From Betaproteobacteria bacterium (GTDB lineage Bacteria > Pseudomonadota > Gammaproteobacteria > Burkholderiales > Rhodocyclaceae): 37,791 nt of DNA. Below the pieces are notes generated by a model. That model searched no databases and was not told the origin of the DNA. It worked only from the letters and a program-made list of their open reading frames with translations. Position numbers and translations under genes: made by a program. Below, one piece after another: positions 16,011 to 24,565 of the stretch (positions within the stretch are counted from its first letter, which is position 1; every line of letters begins with the position of its first letter). The stretch lies in NCBI GenBank assembly GCA_016208425.1, contig JACQYA010000121.1:1-37791 (forward strand), given 5' to 3'.

Positions 16011-16475
16011 ATGGCCGCTCTCCTGCACAGCATCGATGCCGAAGCCGATGTCGCGGCCAGATTTATCGGGGTGCTGAAACTTGAGCGCGAAGCGCTCAAT
16101 AGCGGCGATCTCGACAGTTTGGACGCGCTGTTGCAACGCAAGAACGATCTTGCCGCCGAACTTGGGAGGCTAGCCGAGCAAAGAGAGGCGTTTTTGGCAA
16201 GTCACGGCCTGGGTTCTGATCGGGCAGGCATGGAAAGCTGGCTCGTCGCGCACCCGGCTCGCAAGGTCGCACAAAAAGCGTGGTCTCGCTTGCTGTTGTT
16301 GGCCGGTGAAGCGCGCGAGATCAACCGGCTGAACGGCGAATTGATCCAGATCCGGGTGCAGCACAACGCACAGGCGCTCGAAGCGCTGCTCGGCGCTTCG
16401 CGCCCGCCGAGCCTGTACGGCCCGGACGGACAGTCAGCTCCGCACAGCCGCCGCCGCATCGACGACGCCGCCTGA
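16011..16475 (+). CDS. flgN: Flagellar export chaperone FlgN
   Basis: FlgN guards the hook-filament junction proteins FlgK and FlgL before export. The 154-residue alpha-helical protein has LEREALNSGDLDSLDALLQR and a central KNDLAAELGRLAEQREAFL coiled segment, plus a C-terminal NGELIQIRVQHNAQALEALL. The order flgM-flgN supports the call. No clear ribosome site precedes the ATG. Its client genes flgK and flgL are not in the window. The end is convergent with motD, 19 bases away, without a hairpin. Confidence 0.9.
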   Translation: MAALLHSIDAEADVAARFIGVLKLEREALNSGDLDSLDALLQRKNDLAAELGRLAEQREAFLASHGLGSDRAGMESWLVAHPARKVAQKAWSRLLLLAGEAREINRLNGELIQIRVQHNAQALEALLGASRPPSLYGPDGQSAPHSRRRIDDAA

Positions 16476-16494
16476 CCGTCCCGCCACCGGCCGA

Positions 16495-17325
16495 CTATCT
16501 GACCGGTAGCGAAGCCGGCGTCGTTACCGCAGAAGCGGACTTTGCCGCCTGCGCTTCCAGATCTACCTCGGTTCCTTTTTCCGGAATCGCCGAATCGATC
16601 AGTATCGACACGCGGCGGTTGCGCGCGCGCCCGTCAGCGAGAAGATTGGGTTCGACCGGACGGGTATCGGCGTAGCCGATTGCCGTCAAACGGCTGGCTG
16701 CTACGCCCGCGTCGTTGAACAAACGCAACACTGTCGTCGCGCGTACCGCAGACAGCTCCCAGTTTGAAGGGAACTGCGCTGTTTTGATCGGAACGTCGTC
16801 GGTGTGGCCTTCGATGGTAATCGGAAAATCGGATGCGGCGAGCAGCGCCGCGATAGCGCTCATGGCCTTGACCAGCGCCGGTTGCAACAACGCCTGTCCG
16901 GGCGAGAAGAGAATGCTGTCGTTGATTTCGATGGTTACGCCACGGCTGGTTTCGAGTACCCGAACCTTGCCTTCGGCGATCAGCGGCGCCATGACATCGA
17001 GAATATCCTTGGCGACGTTGCGCATTTTCTCGCGCTGCTTCTGTTTCGCGACCTCTTGCGCTTTGTCTTTGTTGCTCATGATCGTCGGCTTTTTTGCCAT
17101 GGGCGGTGTCGGCGCTATCATGGGCGTCGGGCCGCTGGTCGGCATCGGCGCGTTGCGGAATGCGCTGACCATCGAGTCGCTCAGGATGCGGTACTTTCCT
17201 TCGTTGACCGAAGAGAGCGCGTACATCACGACAAAGAAGGCAAAAAGCAAGGTGATGAAATCGGCGTACGAAACCAGCCAGCGTTCGTGGTTTTCGTGCT
17301 CGTCTTCCCGCTTGCGGCGCGCCAT
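16495..17325 (-). CDS. motD: Flagellar motor stator protein MotD (MotB-type)
   Basis: MotD anchors the stator to peptidoglycan and, with MotC, conducts ions. The 276 residues start MARRKREDEHENHERWLVSY with ADFITLLFAFFVVMYALSSV as the single transmembrane helix (about 20-40) that contains the ion-binding Asp22 of YADF. A Pro/Met/Thr-rich linker (80-105) precedes an OmpA-like domain with TIEGHTDDVPI, NWELSAVRATTVLR and GRARNRRVSI. The MARRKR...HENHERW beginning and pairing with motC after fliA fit MotD rather than MotB. Confidence 0.93.
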   Translation of the reverse strand: MARRKREDEHENHERWLVSYADFITLLFAFFVVMYALSSVNEGKYRILSDSMVSAFRNAPMPTSGPTPMIAPTPPMAKKPTIMSNKDKAQEVAKQKQREKMRNVAKDILDVMAPLIAEGKVRVLETSRGVTIEINDSILFSPGQALLQPALVKAMSAIAALLAASDFPITIEGHTDDVPIKTAQFPSNWELSAVRATTVLRLFNDAGVAASRLTAIGYADTRPVEPNLLADGRARNRRVSILIDSAIPEKGTEVDLEAQAAKSASAVTTPASLPVR

Positions 17326-17328
17326 GGC

Positions 17329-18069
17329 CTAAAAAATATAGCCCTTGAGGCGGCTTTCGATGATGCGCGGGTTGTCGCCGTTGGCGATGCCGACCAGCCC
17401 GTCGACCATCATTTCGCGCTGCACGACGAGTCGTCCGATGTGTGCCTTGAGCTTGTTGGCGATGGGTAGAAAAAACAGGTTTGCCAGCCCGACGCCATAA
17501 ATCGTGGCGACAAAAGCGACCGCGATCCCCGTCCCCAGCTTCGAGGGGTCGGAGAGGTTCTCCATGACATGGATGAGACCCATCACCGCGCCGAGGATTC
17601 CGATGGTCGGCGAATAGCCGCCCGCCGCTTCCCAAATCTTGGCCGAGAGCCGCAATTCGTCCTCGAAGGTGTTGATTTCGACTTCGAGCACTTCGCGCAA
17701 GCGCTCCGGCTCTGCGCCATCGACCAGGAGCTGCAGCCCCTTGCGGGTAAAATCGTCCTTCAACTGGTTAATCATCCCTTCCAGCGCGAGCAGTCCCTCG
17801 CGCCGGGAAACCTGGCTCCAGTTGCCGACTTGGCGGATCACCGTCGGATAATCGACGACGGGGGGAAGCCATACCCACTTGACCATACGCATACCCCTCA
17901 CAAAGGTCGCGTAAGGGCTTTGCAGCATGACCGCGCCCAGTGTGCCGCCCAGCACGATGAGCAAGGCGGTCGGCTGCGACAGCGAGCCGACATTCCCGCC
18001 TTCGAGGATCTGTCCCCCGATGATGGCCAGGATACCGACCAGCAGACCAAGAACGCTGATCTTATCCAT
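17329..18069 (-). CDS. motC: Flagellar motor stator protein MotC (MotA-type)
   Basis: MotC is the four-helix stator partner of MotD. The 246 residues begin MDKISVLGLLVGILAIIGGQ, with further membrane segments around 30-50, 145-170 and 180-200. The MotA/TolQ/ExbB block AGGYSPTIGILGAVMGLIHV followed by NLSDPSKLGTGIAVAFVATI is clear, with YGVGLANLFFLPIANKLKAH after it. The start ATG 18069 overlaps the end of fliA by 8 bases; a longer frame to 18105 lacks family support. The stop is 3 bases before the motD ATG. Confidence 0.94.
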   Translation of the reverse strand: MDKISVLGLLVGILAIIGGQILEGGNVGSLSQPTALLIVLGGTLGAVMLQSPYATFVRGMRMVKWVWLPPVVDYPTVIRQVGNWSQVSRREGLLALEGMINQLKDDFTRKGLQLLVDGAEPERLREVLEVEINTFEDELRLSAKIWEAAGGYSPTIGILGAVMGLIHVMENLSDPSKLGTGIAVAFVATIYGVGLANLFFLPIANKLKAHIGRLVVQREMMVDGLVGIANGDNPRIIESRLKGYIF

Positions 18070-18808
18070 TTCGGCCGGCTTTCTTCGGCGCGACCCCGCC
18101 GCCACAGAACATCTTCGCCCGCAAGCGGGCTACGGCCTGGCTGTGCAACTGGCAAGCGCGCGACTCGGTGACGCCCATCACTTCACCGATTTCGCGCAGG
18201 TTGAGATCCTGTTCGTAGTAGAGCGCCATCATCAGCTTTTCGCGTTCCGGGAGCGCTTCGATGCCCTGCACCAGCGACTTGCGCAGACCCTGTTCCTCAA
18301 GGATCTTCGACGGATCCGATGCGTCGTCGGTCAGATGGCGTTCGAGAAAGCCCTCTCCGCCATCTTCGACCATATCGTCGAAGTAGATGAGCTGGTGGCC
18401 GCGCGCATCGTGCAGCATCTTCTGGTAATCGGCCAGAGACATATCGAGCGCGCCGGCCAGTTCCGTCTCGCTGGGCGCCCGCCCGTTCTGCTGTTCCAGT
18501 TGGGCGATGGCTGTTTCGATGCGGCGGAAATCGCGCCGCAGGCTGCGCGGCAGCCAGTCGTTTTCGCGCAGGCCATCGAGCATGGCACCGCGCACGCGCT
18601 GCGCGGCGTAGGTTTCAAACTGGGCGCCCATGCCGGCCTCAAAACGGTTGATCGCATCCAGAAGACCGATCATGCCGTTCTGCACGAGATCGTCGACTTG
18701 TACGCTCGACGGCAGGCGCGCCATCAAATGGTAGGCGATCCGCTTCACGAGCGGAGCGAAACGCTCGACGAGCCGATCCTTGTTGAGCTGACCAGCAGCG
18801 TTATACAT
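18062..18808 (-). CDS. fliA: RNA polymerase sigma factor FliA (sigma-28)
   Basis: FliA directs RNA polymerase to late flagellar and chemotaxis promoters, such as the flgM promoter here. The 248 residues have region 2 motifs APLVKRIAYHLMARLPSSVQ, DDLVQNGMIGLLDAINRFE and FETYAAQRVRGAMLDGLREN. Region 3 has RRDFRRIETAIAQLEQQNGR. Region 4 has ALYYEQDLNLREIGEVMGVT then ESRACQLHSQAVARLRAKM. It is followed by motC with an 8-base overlap and preceded by flhG after a 71-base gap. Confidence 0.97.
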   Translation of the reverse strand: MYNAAGQLNKDRLVERFAPLVKRIAYHLMARLPSSVQVDDLVQNGMIGLLDAINRFEAGMGAQFETYAAQRVRGAMLDGLRENDWLPRSLRRDFRRIETAIAQLEQQNGRAPSETELAGALDMSLADYQKMLHDARGHQLIYFDDMVEDGGEGFLERHLTDDASDPSKILEEQGLRKSLVQGIEALPEREKLMMALYYEQDLNLREIGEVMGVTESRACQLHSQAVARLRAKMFCGGGVAPKKAGRNG

Positions 18809-18879
18809 GAGCGTCTGAACCGTTTGGAGCCGTCGATGAAGTGCCTTGGCAAACGCCCGGGCTATTCATTGGCGAGCCG

Positions 18880-19764
18880 TTATGCGTGGATGGCGATGGG
18901 GTCTATCCGTTGGCTCAAGTGTAACAGGTGTTGGACGAAGTGTTCGAGCCCCCCGGCGTCGCTATCCGGCGAAGGCCACTCCAGCAGATCGCGCGCCAGA
19001 CCTCGGTACGCTTTCGCGGACGGCGCATCGGGGAACATACCGAGCACCGGCTGGCGGAGGCCGGACGCCTGCCGGAGATGCTCGTCGATCGGGACATAAC
19101 CGGCATAATCGAGCCGGGCCAGCCCGCGGCTGCGTGTCACCTGCTCGATGTTGCCGTGAATCGCCTCCGCTTCTTCCGCGCTCTTGACCCGGTTGACGAG
19201 AATGCGGAAGTGTTTGCGCGAGTAACCTAGACTCACTTTTTTTATCAGCGCATAGGCTTCGGTAATCGATGCGCCGGTCGCCGAAACGACCACCACCGTA
19301 TCGTTGGCGGCCAGCCCGAGCGGGGAAAACCCGAGCGGATGATCGAGCGACGCGTCGACCAGAATCACGTCGGCCGGCTGCTTCATTTCGCCAAAGCTTT
19401 CGAGCAGCGCCAACTGTTGGGTCGCGCTCAGGCGGGCAAGCTTCTGCACCGCGTGCGCCGCCGGCAAGACACGCACACCGGGCGCCACCGCCAGAAGAAC
19501 ATCGGCCAGAGGCATGTCGCCATCGATGACGTGATAGAGATCGTAGGGCGCAACAAACCCGAATCTGGCCGCGACGTTGTTGCCGGTATTTTCGTCGAGA
19601 ACGAGCACTTCCTTCCCTTGGCGCGCCAGCGCCGAAGCCAGATTGGCGACAGAGATGCTCTTACCCACCCCGACGTTGCCTGCCGCGAAGGTGACGATGC
19701 GCGATTGTCCGCGACCGAACAAGCGCCGCAGACCCGCCGCCTGATCCCCGCCGAATTCACCCAT
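18880..19764 (-). CDS. flhG: Flagellar number regulator FlhG/FleN, divergent MinD-type ATPase
   Basis: FlhG limits flagellar number and stimulates the GTPase FlhF. ATG 19764 is chosen because it places the activator helix DQAAGLRRL (canonical DQAxxLR) at residues ~6-14; GTG 19809 overlaps the flhF stop as GTGA and is a real alternative adding 15 hydrophobic residues. The Walker A is AAGNVGVGKSISVANLASAL, lacking the signature Lys of KGGVGKT, and the usual DADLG and DTAAG motifs read DENTG and DASLD. The rest fits: SITEAYALIKKVSLGYSRKH, LVNRVKSAEEA, LDYAGYVPIDEHLRQA. ATP-dependent dimerisation may thus be altered. It ends 71 bases before fliA. Confidence 0.9.
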   Translation of the reverse strand: MGEFGGDQAAGLRRLFGRGQSRIVTFAAGNVGVGKSISVANLASALARQGKEVLVLDENTGNNVAARFGFVAPYDLYHVIDGDMPLADVLLAVAPGVRVLPAAHAVQKLARLSATQQLALLESFGEMKQPADVILVDASLDHPLGFSPLGLAANDTVVVVSATGASITEAYALIKKVSLGYSRKHFRILVNRVKSAEEAEAIHGNIEQVTRSRGLARLDYAGYVPIDEHLRQASGLRQPVLGMFPDAPSAKAYRGLARDLLEWPSPDSDAGGLEHFVQHLLHLSQRIDPIAIHA

Positions 19765-19805
19765 AAGCGCACCTGCTAGCACACCCGTGAGAGCGCCCAC
19801 GAACG

Positions 19806-21173
19806 TCACGCACGGCTACCTCCCGCGACGAGCTTGCCTGGCGCCGAGTTAGCCATCGCCAGCGCCGGTTCGGCATCCTGCAAGCGGTGCGGCGAATTCT
19901 CCGGTACATCTTTGAAGGCGCGGTGCAAGAGATAGGCGCGGTTCGGCAAATGCAAGTCTTCCGGCACCCGCTGACCGTTGGACACGTAGTGCAAGCGCAG
20001 GCCGTGGCGCATCACGACGTCGAGCGACGTTGCCAGGCTCGCCGCTTCGTCGACTTTGGTCAAAATGCAACCCGCCAAGTCCGGACCGTTGTAGGCGTGC
20101 ACCACGTCGTCGAGCGTATCGCCCCGCCCGGTCGCCGAAAGCAGGAGCAAACGCTTGACATTGCTGGCCTCGAACATGGCGACCTGCTCGCCGACCAGCC
20201 GGTCGCGCTGGCTCATGCCCATCGTATCGACCAGCACCATGTGCTTGTGTTGCAGATCCTGCAAAGTTTGGCGCAGATCCTCGGCATCCTTGACCAGGTG
20301 AACGGAAACGCCAAGGATGCGCCCATAGATACGCAACTGCTCGTGCGCGCCGATCCGGTAGGCGTCGGTCGTCACCAGCGCGACCTTGCTCGCGCCATGG
20401 CGAAGGACGCAGCGTGCCGCCAGCTTTGCCGTTGTCGTCGTCTTGCCGACTCCGGTCGGGCCAACCAGCGCATAAATGCCGCCCCGGTCGACGATATCGC
20501 TGTCGGAATCGATGGTCAGCAGCGCCCGGTCCGCGCCACCCTTGACCCAGGCCAGCGCCTGGCGAATATCCAGGTTGCGGGGCAGTTGAGCCAGCAACTC
20601 GCGAGAAAACTGCGGGGAAAATCCGGCGTCCAGCATCTGGCGGAGCATCTCTGTCTTGACCGGCTCCAAACGCGAGCTTTCGCCGAACGCAAAACCGGCC
20701 AGATGCTGTTCGACGATGCGCCGTAGCGCGCGAATCTCGTCCATCACGGCGACCGGCACCACTTCGGCCTCGGATTTTGGCTGGCCCTGCTGTTCCTGCG
20801 GGCGCGGCAAATCGATTTTGGGCGCGGGGCGCGGCGACAGCGGCGGCAGGTCGGAACGGGCGGGCGGTGCGGATCTCGGCGGCAACGCCTGCGCGGCGAC
20901 GGGTGCCGGTGTGCGCGGCGACGCCACGTTCCTTGCCGGAACGGGTCTTTGTGTCTGGGTGGAGAGGTTGACGGTGTAGTCGTCGCCGACGGTCGCGGTT
21001 TCGGTCGCCGGTGTCGGCACGATCATCGCCATGTCGCGCGCGGCGACGGCCATGATCTCGACACCGCCGGGCACGCCACGATTGGACAGGATAATCGCGT
21101 CCGGGCCGAGTGTATCCTTGACCTTGTGCAGCGCGTCGCGCGCCGTTGCGGCGATAAATTTCCTGACGTTCAT
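19806..21173 (-). CDS. flhF: Flagellar biosynthesis GTPase FlhF
   Basis: FlhF is an SRP-type GTPase that marks the pole for flagellum assembly. The 455 residues start MNVRKFIAATARDALHKVKD plus TLGPDAIILSNR (B domain), then a Pro/Ala-rich linker (about 75-135). The N and G domains follow: ALVGPTGVGKTTTTAKLAAR (P loop), VALVTTDAYRIGAHEQLRIY, VLVDTMGMSQRD and LTKVDEAASL. The ATG overlaps the flhA stop by 4 bases. Together with FlhG it implies polar flagellation, an inference from gene content. Confidence 0.97.
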   Translation of the reverse strand: MNVRKFIAATARDALHKVKDTLGPDAIILSNRGVPGGVEIMAVAARDMAMIVPTPATETATVGDDYTVNLSTQTQRPVPARNVASPRTPAPVAAQALPPRSAPPARSDLPPLSPRPAPKIDLPRPQEQQGQPKSEAEVVPVAVMDEIRALRRIVEQHLAGFAFGESSRLEPVKTEMLRQMLDAGFSPQFSRELLAQLPRNLDIRQALAWVKGGADRALLTIDSDSDIVDRGGIYALVGPTGVGKTTTTAKLAARCVLRHGASKVALVTTDAYRIGAHEQLRIYGRILGVSVHLVKDAEDLRQTLQDLQHKHMVLVDTMGMSQRDRLVGEQVAMFEASNVKRLLLLSATGRGDTLDDVVHAYNGPDLAGCILTKVDEAASLATSLDVVMRHGLRLHYVSNGQRVPEDLHLPNRAYLLHRAFKDVPENSPHRLQDAEPALAMANSAPGKLVAGGSRA

Positions 21174-23257
21174 GCTCTACCTCCAATGATCGAGGTCACT
21201 TTGATGATCTTGCTTTCGGGCACCTCGGCGTGGGCCAGCACCTTGAGTTGTGTGATCCCGCGCCGCAAGAAGCGGGAGAGGAGGGTGCGGAGGTTGCCCG
21301 GCACTAGCAACACCGCCGGCAATCCGAGCTCCTCCTGGCGTTGCGCGGCGGCAACCGCCTCGCGCACCAGCGTGTCGGCAAGCCCGGGCTCGATGCTGGC
21401 GTTGTCGCCGGCTCCGGCAACCGCCTGGACAAGGACGCGCTCCAGTTGGGGATCGAGCGACATGACCTGAATCTCGGCTCCATCGGGATAGAGCTGCTGG
21501 ACGATAGAACGGCCGAGGGCGACGCGAACCAGGCCGCTCAACGCCTCGGAGTCTTGCGTGCGCGGCGCATTTTCGGCCAGCGTTTCGATGATGGTGCGCA
21601 TGTCGCGGATGTGTACACCTTCTTCGAGCAGGTTTTGCAGAACTTTTTGCAGGACGCCGAGCGGCAGCACTTTCGGTACCAGATCCTCCACGAGTTTTGG
21701 CATTTCCTTGACCAGATGGTCGAGCAAGGCTTGCGCTTCCTGGCGCCCGAGCAACTCGGCAGCATGCGACAGGATCAGGTGGTTCAAATGCGTGGCGACC
21801 ACCGTGCTCGCGTCGACAACGGTATAGCCGTAAGCCTGGGCCTGTTCGCGCAACGAAATTTCGATCCATACGGCGGGCAGACCGAAAGCCGGATCCTTGG
21901 TGACCGTGCCCTGTAGCTGCCCGGCAACCCGTCCCGGGTTGATGGCCAGAAGATTGCCCGGGAAAGCTTCGCCCTGACCGATTTCAACGCCTTTCAGGAG
22001 TATCCGGTAGGCGTTCGGTTTCAGCTCCAGGTTGTCGCGAATATGTACCGGTGCGACGAGAAAGCCGACTTCTTGCGCAAATTTCTTGCGTATGCCGCGA
22101 ATGCGGCGCAGCAACTCGCCGTCTTGCGATTTGTCGACCAGCGGGATCAGCCGATAGCCGACTTCCAGCCCGAGCACGTCGAGCGGCGCCACGTCGGCCC
22201 AGCTCGCTTCTTGCGTTTCGGGAGCCACCGCCGGCGAGACGGCGACCGGAACCGGAACTTCGGCCGCTCTGGAACGCTTGTCGAGTTCCCGGGCGAGAAC
22301 GCCCAACCCGGCGGCGAGCAGCAAAAAGACAAAATTCGGCATTCCCGGAATCAGGCCCAGCAAGCCGATGATCGCGGCCGTCAGCCCGATGACTTTCGGG
22401 TTGTTGAAAAGTTGGGCGACGAGTTGCTGCGAAACGTCCTGCGCGTCGCCGACCCGGGTAACGACCATGCCGGCGGCAATCGAGATGATAAGCGCGGGAA
22501 TCTGCGCGACCAGACCGTCGCCGATGGTCAGGAGCGTATAGGTTTTGGCCGCCGTCCCGACATCCAGGTTGTGCTGCAACACGCCGACGATCAAGCCGCC
22601 GATCACGTTGATGAACATGATGATGATGCCGGCGACGGCATCGCCCCGGACAAATTTCGAGGCACCGTCCATCGATCCGTAGAAATCCGCCTCGTCGGCG
22701 ATGGTCGCGCGGCGCTTGCGCGCTTCGTCTTCGCCGATCAGGCCGGCGTTGAGGTCGGCATCGATCGCCATCTGCTTGCCGGGCATCGCATCCAGCGTAA
22801 AGCGCGCGGCAACTTCCGCGACGCGGCCCGCGCCCTTGGTAATCACGACAAAGTTGATGATGACCAGGATCGCGAAGACGACGAGGCCTACCGTGTAGTT
22901 GCCGCCGACCAAAAAGTGGCCGAAGGCTTCGATCACCTGGCCGGCGGCACCTGGCCCGGTGTGGCCTTCGAGCAGCACGACCCGCGTCGATGCAACGTTG
23001 AGCGAGAGGCGCAAAAGCGTGGTAACGAGGAGGACGGTCGGGAAGATCGAGAAATCGAGCGGCCGCATCACGTTCATCGCGACCAGCATCACGATCACCG
23101 AGATCGCGATATTGAAGGTAAAGAACAGATCGAGCGCAAACGGCGGCAGCGGTAGCACCATCATCGCCAGAATCAGCAAAATCAGCACCGGGCCGGCCAT
23201 TTGCCGTAGCCCGACGCGGCCGAAAATGTCGTTCAGCGCCATCGTCGCGTTAGCCAT
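21170..23257 (-). CDS. flhA: Flagellar type III export apparatus protein FlhA
   Basis: FlhA is the large ring component of the flagellar export gate; its cytoplasmic part docks chaperone-substrate complexes. The 695 residues have about eight transmembrane segments in the first 310. The FHIPEP signature is present as RVAEVAARFTLDAMPGKQMA then IDADLNAGLIGEDEARKRR. The cytoplasmic domain carries PVHIRDNLELKPNAYRILLK and ATHLNHLILSHAAELLGRQE. Length is usual. The start overlaps the flhB end by 8 bases. Confidence 0.98.
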   Translation of the reverse strand: MANATMALNDIFGRVGLRQMAGPVLILLILAMMVLPLPPFALDLFFTFNIAISVIVMLVAMNVMRPLDFSIFPTVLLVTTLLRLSLNVASTRVVLLEGHTGPGAAGQVIEAFGHFLVGGNYTVGLVVFAILVIINFVVITKGAGRVAEVAARFTLDAMPGKQMAIDADLNAGLIGEDEARKRRATIADEADFYGSMDGASKFVRGDAVAGIIIMFINVIGGLIVGVLQHNLDVGTAAKTYTLLTIGDGLVAQIPALIISIAAGMVVTRVGDAQDVSQQLVAQLFNNPKVIGLTAAIIGLLGLIPGMPNFVFLLLAAGLGVLARELDKRSRAAEVPVPVAVSPAVAPETQEASWADVAPLDVLGLEVGYRLIPLVDKSQDGELLRRIRGIRKKFAQEVGFLVAPVHIRDNLELKPNAYRILLKGVEIGQGEAFPGNLLAINPGRVAGQLQGTVTKDPAFGLPAVWIEISLREQAQAYGYTVVDASTVVATHLNHLILSHAAELLGRQEAQALLDHLVKEMPKLVEDLVPKVLPLGVLQKVLQNLLEEGVHIRDMRTIIETLAENAPRTQDSEALSGLVRVALGRSIVQQLYPDGAEIQVMSLDPQLERVLVQAVAGAGDNASIEPGLADTLVREAVAAAQRQEELGLPAVLLVPGNLRTLLSRFLRRGITQLKVLAHAEVPESKIIKVTSIIGGRA

Positions 23258-24389
23258 TGGCCGCCTCCGGGATCAGCTCGGCGGGAACAACGATCTCCCT
23301 GGGCGGCCGGGGGTAGTTGCCGCCGGCCTGACGCCAGTTGCTCAACTGATACACGTAGGCCAGCACTTCGGCGACAGCGGCGTAGAGCGCCGCCGGCACT
23401 TCCTGGTCGAGATCGGTGTGGCGGTAGAGCGCGCGCGCCAGCGGCGGCGCTTCGAGCATGGGCACGCCGTGTTCGGCGCCGATCTCGCGTATCTTCAGCG
23501 CGATATCGCCCCTTCCCTTGGCGACCACCTTGGGCGCCGGCATGCCGCTCTTGTAGGCGAGCGCCACCGCAAAGTGGGTCGGGTTGGTGACGATCACATC
23601 GGCCGTCGGCACGGCGCCCATCATGCGCTTGCGCGCCGCTTCCCGCTGCAACTGGCGAATCCGGCTCTTGACCTGCGGATCGCCCTCCATTTCCTTGCCT
23701 TCCTGCCTGACCTCTTCGCGGCTCATCTTCAGCTTGTCGTGGTATTGCCAAAGCTGAAACGGCACGTCTACCGCCACGATCAGCAACATTGCCGCGACGA
23801 CGACGAGAAAACTGAAGTTAATCAGGTGGCCGGCGCTGGACAAACCGACCTCGACCGGCTGGCCGAAAATCGCGAAGATGTCGTTGCGCGCGCTCCACAA
23901 GACCCAAGCCGCGACGCCGCCGACCAGACCGGCCTTGGCCACCGCCTTGACGAGTTCGGCCAGCCCCGACCACGACACTAGCCGCGACAAGCCCTTCAGC
24001 GGATCAAGACGGGTCAGATCGGGTTGCAGGGCTTTCAGGGAAAAGTTCCAGCTCCCCAGAAAATAGGGCGAGACCAGCGCGGCGACGATCAGTGCGATAA
24101 AGAGAGGGGCAAACGCCAGCAAGGCGTCGAGCGAAATGTCGGCAAAGCGCGCCAGCATGAACTGCGGCTCCCGCGTCAAGGACGCATCGACGCTCAAGCC
24201 ACGCCGGAAGATGGAAGCTACCCGTTGCATCATCCACGGCCCCATGAACCAGAAAGAACCCGCAGCAACCACCAAAACCAGAAAAGCCCCGACCTCGCGC
24301 GAGCGGGGAACCTGCCCTTGCTCGCGTGCCTGCTCCAAGCGTCTGCCTGACGCGGGTTCGGTTCGTTCGAGATCGCTTTCTTCGGCCAT
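23250..24389 (-). CDS. flhB: Flagellar type III export apparatus protein FlhB
   Basis: FlhB switches export from hook to filament substrates by cleaving itself. The 379 residues have four transmembrane helices (roughly 30-55, 85-110, 140-165, 185-205). The autocleavage site NPTH stands in DVIVTNPTHFAVALAYKSGM. The N-terminus EESDLERTEPASGRRLEQAR and the linker EVRQEGKEMEGDPQVKSRIR are typical. The last residues PPREIVVPAELIPEAANG extend beyond the core. It is the first gene of the flhB-flhA-flhF-flhG-fliA-motCD run. Confidence 0.98.
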   Translation of the reverse strand: MAEESDLERTEPASGRRLEQAREQGQVPRSREVGAFLVLVVAAGSFWFMGPWMMQRVASIFRRGLSVDASLTREPQFMLARFADISLDALLAFAPLFIALIVAALVSPYFLGSWNFSLKALQPDLTRLDPLKGLSRLVSWSGLAELVKAVAKAGLVGGVAAWVLWSARNDIFAIFGQPVEVGLSSAGHLINFSFLVVVAAMLLIVAVDVPFQLWQYHDKLKMSREEVRQEGKEMEGDPQVKSRIRQLQREAARKRMMGAVPTADVIVTNPTHFAVALAYKSGMPAPKVVAKGRGDIALKIREIGAEHGVPMLEAPPLARALYRHTDLDQEVPAALYAAVAEVLAYVYQLSNWRQAGGNYPRPPREIVVPAELIPEAANG

Positions 24390-24415
24390 GACCGGCTTCC
24401 TAGGTGTTGACGGTC

Positions 24416-24421
24416 ATTATA
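24416..24421 (-). promoter_or_regulatory. -10 box upstream of flhB
   Basis: TATAAT on the minus strand, with the start expected near 24409 and the flhB ATG at 24389. Upstream is very AT-rich (TTTATTTTTTATCG), unlike the rest of the window; a -35 hexamer is only weakly matched. No sigma-54 or sigma-28 site was seen here. Confidence 0.45.
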
Positions 24422-24518
24422 GGAAAAAACGATAAAAAATAAAGGGGTATGAGATCTTTTTTACATGGATTCTCGAATAGTAGCAGATGAGCAACACCTA
24501 TCGATGGCGTGCAAAAGC

Positions 24519-24544
24519 AGACGGGGAGCCGAGGCTCCCCGTCT
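24519..24544 (-). terminator. Terminator of the chemotaxis operon after cheA
   Basis: AGACGGGGAGCC (24519-24530) pairs with GGCTCCCCGTCT (24533-24544), 12 bp around a two-base loop; in practice the loop is four bases. On the minus strand it is followed by GCTTTTGC, a short T-run. It starts 21 bases after the cheA stop and separates che from flh genes. Confidence 0.75.
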
Positions 24545-24565
24545 AACTCCATGATTCACCTGTGG

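Noticed and set aside
16634-17635. 333-residue minus ORF across motD/motC
   Set aside because: Frame shadow; motC and motD occupy the same bases with full family motifs.
22043-23155. 370-residue plus ORF opposite flhA
   Set aside because: Composition dominated by Arg, Asp and Gly; antisense shadow of flhA.
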